Below are positions 44,758-52,141 of a stretch of 64,000 nt of DNA, piece after piece. The first letter of the stretch is position 1. Every line of letters begins with the position of its first letter. Source of the stretch: XYD12-FULL-36-8 sp964391015 (lineage in GTDB: Bacteria; Bacteroidota; Ignavibacteria; Ignavibacteriales; Ignavibacteriaceae); NCBI GenBank assembly GCA_964391015.1, contig CAYMKU010000019.1, forward strand, positions 1 to 64,000, read 5' to 3'. A program made the position numbers and the translations under genes. The notes beneath the pieces were generated by a model that saw only the letters and a program-made list of their open reading frames with translations, had not been told where the DNA came from and ran no database searches.

Positions 44758-45699
44758 TTATTGAATCTCTGTTGCTTCTAACCAAGGATAAATAATATTA
44801 CGGTAAACTTCTGAAAACTTTTTGTTGCCTTCTGAATCAGTAAATGAGTGATCTACATCAGGAATTATATGAAAGGAAAAATCTTTTCGCTCTTTAAATC
44901 GATCTTTTAACACTAATACGCTCTCAACCGGGATGCTCATATCATTTTCGCCCACTATTACTAATGTCGGAATGTTTAAGCTGTCATAATCGCTGTCGAT
45001 ATCATAAAAAATATAACTATTCCAGTATTTGTATGTGTAACCTAAGAAATACTTCTCGGTAGTTGGATTGTTTTTAATATCGTTGAGAAGACTATTAAGT
45101 TTTTCTCTGGTATCAATACCTGATGATAAAAAATACCCCTTTCTATTACTCCTTTTTTCTTTCTCGAAGACAAGATTAATTTTCTCTAGACCTGATAAAC
45201 CGCCATTTCCGATTATTATCATTCTTTTAATTGCATTCGTCTTATTAGCAACACTAGGTGAGATTGCACCACCTTCACTATCTGCAAAAAGCAGCATTTC
45301 ATTTAAGTTATTGTGATATACCGAATCATTAACATATTTAAGAATTTGCTCAATATCCTTAGTCCTTCTTTCTCTACAATCTGTATTAAGAAATTTAATT
45401 GAATCATCAAAAGCATATTTTTCCATATACAGTATATCAAAGCCCAAAGCGGCACCCTCAACTCCCCAACCAAATCTTCTCTGAATAGATTCTCTTCCGG
45501 AACCTTGAATCATTACTAATAGTTTATTACTTGGTTCAGATTCCTCTTTTCTGCCGATATAAAAAACAAGTGAGTCGCCTTCGGAGGTTACAAGAGTATA
45601 TTTTTTAATACCAACATTCACCGAATAATTGCAGCCAATGAAACTGAAATAAATTAGAATAAAAATAATAATATTATTTATTCCAAAGGTCATACGCAT
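44758..45699 (-). CDS. Alpha/beta-hydrolase-fold lipoprotein, function unknown
   Basis: A 313-residue protein with a hydrophobic N terminus ending in SFIGC, a possible lipobox. The likely nucleophile is the serine in LFADSEGGAIS. The Asp is in VIVGENDMSIP and the His in IPDVDHSFTD, together a plausible catalytic triad. The substrate is unknown; it resembles serine aminopeptidase/dienelactone-hydrolase-like proteins. It starts immediately after the SPFH gene and is the last gene of the minus-strand cluster. Confidence 0.75.
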   Translation of the reverse strand: MRMTFGINNIIIFILIYFSFIGCNYSVNVGIKKYTLVTSEGDSLVFYIGRKEESEPSNKLLVMIQGSGRESIQRRFGWGVEGAALGFDILYMEKYAFDDSIKFLNTDCRERRTKDIEQILKYVNDSVYHNNLNEMLLFADSEGGAISPSVANKTNAIKRMIIIGNGGLSGLEKINLVFEKEKRSNRKGYFLSSGIDTREKLNSLLNDIKNNPTTEKYFLGYTYKYWNSYIFYDIDSDYDSLNIPTLVIVGENDMSIPVESVLVLKDRFKERKDFSFHIIPDVDHSFTDSEGNKKFSEVYRNIIYPWLEATEIQ

Positions 45700-46548
45700 T
45701 TACTTTGTTATGGGGAGAACACCCGCCAAATCACCAATTACATTTACTAATTCAGCATTTCCTGGAACAACTACCTTAGTATTATTTTGCAATGAGTTTT
45801 GTACAGTTTCAAGCTGCTTCAACAATTGAGCATTACCTACAAAATATTTATTAGCTGCTTCGTTTACCAATTTTATTGCTTCAGCTTCACCCTCGGCCTG
45901 AAGAATCCTTGCCTGCTTAATTCCTTCAGCTTTTTTTATGGCGGCTCTTTTCTCACCATCAGCAGTAGTTTCAACAGCGGTTGCGTAGTCTACAGCAGCA
46001 ATTTTTTCGTTTTCTGCCTTAACGATTTTGTTCATTGTGTCCTGAACATCCTTTGGAGGATCAATCTGTTTTAACTCAGTTCTTACTATATCAATTCCCC
46101 AAGTCGTCGTTTCGTCGATAAGAATTTTGTGTAGCTCAGTATTTATTCGTCCACGTTCGCTGTTAGCTGACTTGAGAGTTAAAGTTCCTATGATGTTCCT
46201 GAGTGTTGTTCGTGCAAGATTCACAATTTGATAGTTCACGTTGTTTACGTTGTACTGTGAATTCTTTACGCTTATTTCATCTGCTTTCACTTTGAAGTAA
46301 ACTTGTGCATCTACTACTGCATTTAAATTATCGTTAGTGATAATTTCTTGTGGTTCAGCATCAACCATTTGTTCTGTCACATTCACCTGATACATTTTAT
46401 CAATTATTGGGATAATCCAATTAAATCCAGGATTTCCAAAACGATGATATTTACCTAGTCTTTCAACTAAACCTCGATGAGTTGGACGGACAATTCTTAT
46501 TCCAGTGAAAAAAATAAACAAAAAAACAATTGCAATTATAACCCACAT
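45700..46548 (-). CDS. SPFH/Band 7 (stomatin-like) membrane protein
   Basis: A 282-residue protein with one N-terminal membrane helix (residues 2-18) and the SPFH domain beginning RPTHRGLVERLGKYHR. It includes NARTT-like LARTTLRNIIGTLTL and the conserved WGIDIVRTELKQIDPPKDVQ. An Ala/Glu-rich helical segment follows (AAIKKAEGIKQARILQAEGE). This matches prokaryotic stomatin/paraslipin proteins that form membrane microdomains. An NfeD partner, frequent in this family, is not present. AGGAG precedes the ATG. Confidence 0.92.
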   Translation of the reverse strand: MWVIIAIVFLFIFFTGIRIVRPTHRGLVERLGKYHRFGNPGFNWIIPIIDKMYQVNVTEQMVDAEPQEIITNDNLNAVVDAQVYFKVKADEISVKNSQYNVNNVNYQIVNLARTTLRNIIGTLTLKSANSERGRINTELHKILIDETTTWGIDIVRTELKQIDPPKDVQDTMNKIVKAENEKIAAVDYATAVETTADGEKRAAIKKAEGIKQARILQAEGEAEAIKLVNEAANKYFVGNAQLLKQLETVQNSLQNNTKVVVPGNAELVNVIGDLAGVLPITK

Positions 46549-46566
46549 GTTTGGCTCCTTTTAGTA

Positions 46567-47223
46567 TTAATGGTCTATAAGTTTCTGATTTTTTCTTATG
46601 AATGTTTCAGCTTTTTTTCGAGTAGCTGGTCTTCTGTTTTTAAGTTGTCGTTGAACAAATTCAAATACGTTCTTTTTGTTTTTTAGTTGAGGAAATATCT
46701 CATTGAGGGTTGTGATAGCTTGACCGACTACAATATTATTGCATTCACTTGTTTCGTAATCGGAGTTTTCGACACTCATTATTTCTTCAGCAATTTTCTC
46801 AATCAAATTGTGCTTGGCAAATGCAATTATAGATGAAGCTTTAATTGTATTTGCAGCGGTAATCATTTGATGTCCATGCAACGGAGAAAAATACTTCGAG
46901 AAAATATTTTCAAAGTGATGAGTCAAATCAACTCTGCATAAGTTTGCTATAATTGTAATAGCTCCCCATTTTAAAAAGTTATTTTCGTTATCTAATTGGG
47001 CTATGAAAAAATCCAATTTTGGATAAAGTACGGATGGATTTTTTTCGCTGATGATAATCAAAACTTTATTTGAGCCGTATTTGATTTGAGCCTCTTTCGC
47101 TTGCAATCCAGAAAAAAGTTCTGGAAGCAAAGTAGTATCAGTGATTATTTTTTCGGCAATTTTGTTTTTATCTGAATTTTTGTTTGCGATTTGCTGAAGG
47201 AGTTTTGAGTCGTTCATAATCAT
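46567..47223 (-). CDS. HEAT-repeat-like helical protein
   Basis: A 218-residue, all-helical soluble protein without a signal peptide. Pairs of helices of HEAT/ARM type are suggested by LPELFSGLQAKEAQIKYGSN, WGAITIIANLCRVD and MITAANTIKASSIIAFAKHN. The C terminus is basic (QLKNRRPATRKKAETFIRKN). Such proteins usually mediate protein contacts; some are DNA-repair or lyase adaptors. The start could be either ATG at residues 1 or 3. No specific function is claimed. Confidence 0.65.
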   Translation of the reverse strand: MIMNDSKLLQQIANKNSDKNKIAEKIITDTTLLPELFSGLQAKEAQIKYGSNKVLIIISEKNPSVLYPKLDFFIAQLDNENNFLKWGAITIIANLCRVDLTHHFENIFSKYFSPLHGHQMITAANTIKASSIIAFAKHNLIEKIAEEIMSVENSDYETSECNNIVVGQAITTLNEIFPQLKNKKNVFEFVQRQLKNRRPATRKKAETFIRKNQKLIDH

Positions 47224-47353
47224 ACCCTGAAATTTAATCGGGTAAAACTGAGGTTTCCTCAGATTAATTTTTTGATATACATTAACTTAGTTCTATCTTG
47301 GTAATTATTCAAGAATCTGAATTGAATAAAAGATGCCGAATCTTATTTCTAAT

Positions 47354-48217
47354 CTATTGACCGATTTGCAGATAATCAGTTAATTTTAGTTTCATTACCC
47401 CATAAGTTAAACTTGTTAGTGAAAAAAGTTCAAGAGCAAATAGTATGTAACCGATATAACCAGGTAGAGGCATTTCAAAAATTTTTGGTGCATTGACATG
47501 AGGAAGATGGTAAACCCATTTTGGATATGAATAGTAATTCCACATTTCCCAGAAGAAACCACAAATTAGACAGCCAACGACAAGCGAAATAAGCGGTTGC
47601 CAATTTCTTTTTTCAGTAAAATGCAATAAAGATGGGAATTTTGCTTTGATATTGAGTGGTTCAATGATAAGAAAAACAGTAAGCCAAACAAATGGGTAAA
47701 AAACATCCGCCCATTTAAGTATTGATATAAGCAAAAAAACTCCCACTGCAAAAAGTGATAGGAGAGTTGTCGAATTTGGTCTGATTGATATTGGAATTTT
47801 TATTTTATTGATCCACCCCAAAGTTGAAACTAACTCTGCTGTTTCGAACACAGCGGGAATTACAGTTGAAAAACTTAAAGTTTCAAAAAGTGAATATTCA
47901 AGCGTTGTGAAATTTTCTTTTCCTAAGTATTGCCAATTTTGAAGATGCGAGTTGAACAGTTCAAAAAGCCACCAGCTTGGAGCTGAAATTAAAAATAAAC
48001 CAAAATATTTTTTAGGGGAGCGGGTGAGTAAGGAATATCCATTTCTTCTTAGAACTATTGAATCAATCATTAAACAATAGCCTAACCACATGGGGAAAAA
48101 GCCCCATTGTGTTCTTAGTCCTTCCAACGACCAATTAAAGAACCAAAAAACACCAATAAGAAATATTCCAATCCATCCAAGGAAAGTAAAAATTCCTTTT
48201 GGAGAATTATTACTCAT
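47354..48217 (-). CDS. Uncharacterised multi-pass membrane protein
   Basis: A 287-residue protein with about seven hydrophobic segments. It is unusually rich in tryptophan and phenylalanine, for example WLGYCLMIDSIVLRRNGYSL, APSWWLFELFNSHLQNW and GFFWEMWNYYSYPKWVYHLP. Polar and aromatic residues sit near the segment ends, and charged residues are few. I do not recognise the family. It lies 15 bases upstream of nothing essential but directly after the CYTH gene, in an all-minus cluster. A role in the envelope is inferred only from topology. Confidence 0.75.
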   Translation of the reverse strand: MSNNSPKGIFTFLGWIGIFLIGVFWFFNWSLEGLRTQWGFFPMWLGYCLMIDSIVLRRNGYSLLTRSPKKYFGLFLISAPSWWLFELFNSHLQNWQYLGKENFTTLEYSLFETLSFSTVIPAVFETAELVSTLGWINKIKIPISIRPNSTTLLSLFAVGVFLLISILKWADVFYPFVWLTVFLIIEPLNIKAKFPSLLHFTEKRNWQPLISLVVGCLICGFFWEMWNYYSYPKWVYHLPHVNAPKIFEMPLPGYIGYILFALELFSLTSLTYGVMKLKLTDYLQIGQ

Positions 48218-48232
48218 TATATTTTATTAAAA

Positions 48233-48724
48233 TTAAAGTTCGTGTTTCCACTTAGAAAAGGGATGTGCTACGAGATTAGCATTCCTAAACCGGCTATCGT
48301 TTGTAACTTCTTTGCCAATCCAATCTGGCAGTTTGATTTTCTGATTTGAACGTTTCAATTCCACTTCAGCAAGAATTAATCCCCTATTTTCTCTTTCAAA
48401 AACATCTACTTCCCAAGTTAAATTGTTGAAGGGAACTTTATACCGTTTTTTGTAGATGATTGGCTGTTTACAAATTTTTTCGAGCAAATATTTAGCATCT
48501 TGAAATGGAATATCATATTCAAATTCATCACCAACAATTCCTGTCTTTTTTCCTTTAATAGTAAGTTTCCCAACTCTTCCTTCCAGCCGCACCCTAACTG
48601 TCCGATATGAGTCGGTGGATAGGTACCCTTGCCGAAAGGTAATCCCCTTGGCACCATTTCGCCAGCAATTGTTTCTCACAAGGAATTTTCTTTCAATCTC
48701 TTTTCTTTTTGATTTATCAGACAT
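48233..48724 (-). CDS. CYTH-domain protein (triphosphate tunnel metalloenzyme family)
   Basis: A 163-residue protein with the defining N-terminal ExExK motif in KEIERKFLVRN. Conserved tunnel residues include FRQGYLS, RTVRVRLE and KLTIKGK, with the C-terminal EVELKRSNQKI. The family hydrolyses triphosphates such as tripolyphosphate or thiamine triphosphate; a minority are adenylate cyclases. It starts 6 bases after terC-like gene's stop, suggesting cotranscription. The exact substrate is not predictable here. Confidence 0.9.
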   Translation of the reverse strand: MSDKSKRKEIERKFLVRNNCWRNGAKGITFRQGYLSTDSYRTVRVRLEGRVGKLTIKGKKTGIVGDEFEYDIPFQDAKYLLEKICKQPIIYKKRYKVPFNNLTWEVDVFERENRGLILAEVELKRSNQKIKLPDWIGKEVTNDSRFRNANLVAHPFSKWKHEL

Positions 48725-48730
48725 GCTTTA

Positions 48731-49483
48731 TTAATTTTTTTGTTCTTCAATGTATGCTTTTCTAAGCTCTACAGGTTTTATTAGTTTGCTTCGCAATTTA
48801 ATGTTTAACATTTCAACAAAGACAGAAAAGGCCATTGCAAAATAGATATATCCTTTGGGAATGTGCTGATCAAACCCTTCGGCAATCAGCGTAACACCAA
48901 TTAAAAGAAGAAAACTAAGCGCTAACATTTTTATCGTCGGGTGGTTTTCAACAAAGTCACTGATTTTTCCCGAAAACCACATCATAAAAATTACAGCAAA
49001 TACAACCGCTATAATCATCACGAGAAGCTTGTCAACCATTCCCACAGCTGTAATTACAGAGTCAATTGAGAATACTATATCAAGCAGCATAATCTGAATA
49101 ATCACGGCTTTAAACGATGGAAATGTTTTGGTAGATTTTTCGCCTTCTCCACCTTCCAGCTTGGCATGAATTTCATGAGTGCTTTTTGCAATTAAAAATA
49201 AGCCGCCAATAATAAGAATTATATCTCTCCAGGAAATGTCTTGACCAATAATGTTGAATAAAGTGTTTGTAAGATGCATTATTAATGTTAGGGAAAATAG
49301 GAGTGCGATTCTTGTAATCATAGCAAGTACGAGTCCAATAAGTCTGGCTTTCTTTCTTTTATCAACCGGAAGCTTTCCAGCCAGTATAGAGATGAAAATG
49401 ATGTTGTCGATTCCTAAAACAACTTCAAGTACGGTTAAGGTTAATAGTGCAACCAAATATTGTGGCTGAAATATCCAATCCAA
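48731..49483 (-). CDS. TerC-family integral membrane protein
   Basis: A 250-residue protein with seven or so membrane helices. Two acidic motifs are characteristic of TerC: EVVLGIDNIIFISIL in the first helix pair and LLDIVFSIDSVITAVGMV in the middle. The family moves or handles metal ions, with links to manganese export and tellurite resistance. No tellurite genes are nearby. It lies upstream of the CYTH gene on the same strand. Confidence 0.93.
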   Translation of the reverse strand: MDWIFQPQYLVALLTLTVLEVVLGIDNIIFISILAGKLPVDKRKKARLIGLVLAMITRIALLFSLTLIMHLTNTLFNIIGQDISWRDIILIIGGLFLIAKSTHEIHAKLEGGEGEKSTKTFPSFKAVIIQIMLLDIVFSIDSVITAVGMVDKLLVMIIAVVFAVIFMMWFSGKISDFVENHPTIKMLALSFLLLIGVTLIAEGFDQHIPKGYIYFAMAFSVFVEMLNIKLRSKLIKPVELRKAYIEEQKN

Positions 49484-49602
49484 ATTATTACTCCATCAAA
49501 AAGTGAGTTAATTAAAATAATGTGAAATTTTTTTAAGTGCGATATAATATTGCTGCTGATTGATTTTATCAGTAAAAGTTAACTTGAGTTAACATAAAGT
49601 TA

Positions 49603-50865
49603 TCAATGAAAAAACTTCCTGAACAGAATTGATGTGTTATGACCACCGAATCCAAAAGCATTACTTAGTACAACATTGACCTCTCTCTTTTGTGGTTTAT
49701 TGAATGTATAATTCAAATCGCATTCAGGATCGGGGTTTGCAAAGTTGATTGTCGGTGGAATCATTCCTTTTGTTATTGCTAAGATGGAAGCGACTGCTTC
49801 AACTGCCCCTGCTGCACCTAACAAATGTCCGGTCATACTCTTGGTTGATGAAAGATTCATCTTTTTAGCATGATCACCGAAAACTTTTTTGATTGCAATT
49901 GTTTCACCAATGTCTCCTAAAGGTGTGGAAGTTCCGTGCATATTCACATAATCAACATCGGCAGTGTCTATATCAGAGTTTTGTATTGCCATTTCCATTG
50001 CAAGTACAGCACCAGTTCCATCAGGATGTGGGGCAGTTATATGATGGGCATCTGCTGAAAGACCAATACCAATTATTTCTGCATAAATTTTTGCGTTTCT
50101 GTTAATTGCATGTTCTAAATCCTCCAAAATTAATGCTCCACCACCTTCACCCATGACAAATCCATCTCTTGTTGAATCAAACGGTCGGCTTGCAGTTTCA
50201 GGTGAGTCATTCCTTGTGGAAAGTGCACGTGAAGCATTGAAACCACCTACTCCAACCTCGTTTATTGAAGCTTCACTTCCACCAGTAACAATTATGTCGG
50301 CAATTCCTTGCTTGATCAATAAATAGGAATCGATCATATTATTATTGGCAGTTGCACAAGCAGAAACGACACAATAGTTTGGTCCTCTAAATCCATATTG
50401 AATAGAAATGTATCCTGAGGCAATATCAGGTATCATCATAGGAATAAAAAATGGAGAAATTCTTGAGGGACCTTGGGTATGATTTATTATTGATTGTTGA
50501 TAAAACGTATGAATTCCACCTATACCGCTTCCAAATATAACTCCAATTCTTGCTTTGTCTGATTCAGATAAATTAGATGTATCTAATCCGCTGTCCGCAA
50601 TTGCTTGTGCTGCAGCGGAAAGAGCATATTGAGCATATGGATCTAACCGTTTAACAGTTTTTTTATCAATGTAAAGAGTTGGATCAAAGCCCTTTAATTC
50701 GCAAGCAAATTTGGTATCTAATTTTGAAGTATCAAAACTTGTAATTAATGCGGCTCCGCTCTTGGAGTTCATCATATTATCCCAAAACACATGTACATTA
50801 AGTCCGATAGGCGTAAGAACTCCCATTCCGGTTACAACTACTCTTCTATTTTTGCTGGAGGTCAT
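49603..50865 (-). CDS. fabF: 3-oxoacyl-[acyl-carrier-protein] synthase II
   Basis: This elongating ketosynthase condenses malonyl-ACP with acyl-ACP in fatty acid synthesis. It has 420 residues and a complete Cys-His-His site: C170 in VVSACATANN, H310 in NMHGTSTPLGD and H347 in KSMTGHLLGAAG. The glycine-rich C-terminal NAFGFGGHN is intact. No acpP or fabG is adjacent, which is unusual because fabF often follows acpP. AAAGGAAAG precedes the ATG. Confidence 0.97.
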   Translation of the reverse strand: MTSSKNRRVVVTGMGVLTPIGLNVHVFWDNMMNSKSGAALITSFDTSKLDTKFACELKGFDPTLYIDKKTVKRLDPYAQYALSAAAQAIADSGLDTSNLSESDKARIGVIFGSGIGGIHTFYQQSIINHTQGPSRISPFFIPMMIPDIASGYISIQYGFRGPNYCVVSACATANNNMIDSYLLIKQGIADIIVTGGSEASINEVGVGGFNASRALSTRNDSPETASRPFDSTRDGFVMGEGGGALILEDLEHAINRNAKIYAEIIGIGLSADAHHITAPHPDGTGAVLAMEMAIQNSDIDTADVDYVNMHGTSTPLGDIGETIAIKKVFGDHAKKMNLSSTKSMTGHLLGAAGAVEAVASILAITKGMIPPTINFANPDPECDLNYTFNKPQKREVNVVLSNAFGFGGHNTSILFRKFFH

Positions 50866-50927
50866 TCATCTTTCCTTTATTGTTTCTCGTAAATTTAATT
50901 TTAGTTAGTGAGTAATTAAAGAACATT

Positions 50928-51419
50928 TCAAGAGACTAATTCATTTATTTTGTCTTTGGTTAGACGATAGACGGTCCACTCGTCCATTGGAGTTGCCCCC
51001 ATGTTTTTGTAGAAATTTATTGCAGAAGTGTTCCAGTTTAACACGCTCCACTCAACTCTGCCGCAATTTCTTTCTTTAGCGATTTTTACCAATTCGAGAA
51101 ATAATTTTTTACCTATTCCTTTGCCTCGCATTTCTGGGAGTACGAATAGGTCTTCCAAGTAAATTCCAGGTTTACCAACGAATGTTGAATAATTGTAAAA
51201 AAAAAGTGCAAAACCGACCGATTGGTTCTCATATTCTGCAATTATAACTTCTGCAAACTTATTTTCACCAAATAAATACTTTTTAACCAATTCTTCGTTG
51301 TTTATAAATTGATGCAATAATTTTTCGTAAATGGAAAGATCTTTTATCAACTTCAGAATTGTTGAGGTGTCTCCAACTTCAGCTTTACGAATCATTATTT
51401 TTTCAGTACTATTCTCCAT
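50928..51419 (-). CDS. GNAT-family N-acetyltransferase
   Basis: A 163-residue acetyltransferase. The acetyl-CoA-binding motif A is EDLFVLPEMRGKGIGKKLFL, with the Q/RxxGxG/A pattern RGKGIGK. Motif B contains VLNWNTSAINFYKNMGA. The layout resembles diamine (spermidine/spermine)-type acetyltransferases, but the substrate is uncertain. Its start overlaps the end of the PAP2 gene by 11 bases, so the two are coupled. Confidence 0.9.
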   Translation of the reverse strand: MENSTEKIMIRKAEVGDTSTILKLIKDLSIYEKLLHQFINNEELVKKYLFGENKFAEVIIAEYENQSVGFALFFYNYSTFVGKPGIYLEDLFVLPEMRGKGIGKKLFLELVKIAKERNCGRVEWSVLNWNTSAINFYKNMGATPMDEWTVYRLTKDKINELVS

Positions 51420-51990
51420 ACATTTTACCTGTATTAGATTTCTTTAGATGGAAAAAACGTTCAATGAACAATGCAATCGAAGAAAACAAATAACCAAAAG
51501 CAGAACCAATGATTGCCCCTCCTAAAATATCGCTTGGATAATGTAAACCCAAATAAACACGTGATAATGCAATAAGCAATGCTGTAATGAACAAAATCCA
51601 TTTATAATTGGGAAACAACCGAGAGAAAAAAACTGCTGCAGCAAAATTATTTAATGCATGATTGGATGGAAAGGAATATGTTCCATTACAACCAAGCGGA
51701 GTGATAGCATCTGATAATGAATTACAAGGTCGTACTCGTTGTAATATTTCCTTAATTACCTTATGGCCTAATTGATCGGTTACAATGATGAGTAGGATTA
51801 CTAAGACAACAGCAATCTTTCCCTTCATTTTACCCTTTATAAAAACTGTTACTAACAGAATTACATACGCTATATACCAATTGTTCACGTTGGTAATAAT
51901 AGAGAAGAATCTATCCAAAAAGGGAGTGGATAAACTATGGTTAAAAAAGTAAAAAATTGCAAGGTCTATTGAGTAAAAAAAATCTGTCAT
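51409..51990 (-). CDS. PAP2-family phosphatase (membrane)
   Basis: A 193-residue membrane phosphatase with about five helices. All three catalytic motifs are visible: KEILQRVRP (C1), YSFPSNHALN (C2, PSNH instead of PSGH), and SRVYLGLHYPSDILGG (C3) with its catalytic His and Asp. Members dephosphorylate undecaprenyl diphosphate, phosphatidate or related lipids. It is the first gene of the minus-strand cluster and overlaps the GNAT gene. Confidence 0.93.
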   Translation of the reverse strand: MTDFFYSIDLAIFYFFNHSLSTPFLDRFFSIITNVNNWYIAYVILLVTVFIKGKMKGKIAVVLVILLIIVTDQLGHKVIKEILQRVRPCNSLSDAITPLGCNGTYSFPSNHALNNFAAAVFFSRLFPNYKWILFITALLIALSRVYLGLHYPSDILGGAIIGSAFGYLFSSIALFIERFFHLKKSNTGKMYGE

Positions 51991-52141
51991 TTAAGGAATT
52001 TTTGTCTTAACGAATGGAAATCTAAGAAAATCACCACTTTATTCATAAAATTTCAAACCCAATTTAGAAATTTGATGGTATGTTATTTGTGCAAATTAAG
52101 GATGGGCAGAAAAAACTTGGAATAAGGAATTAGGTAAAAAG

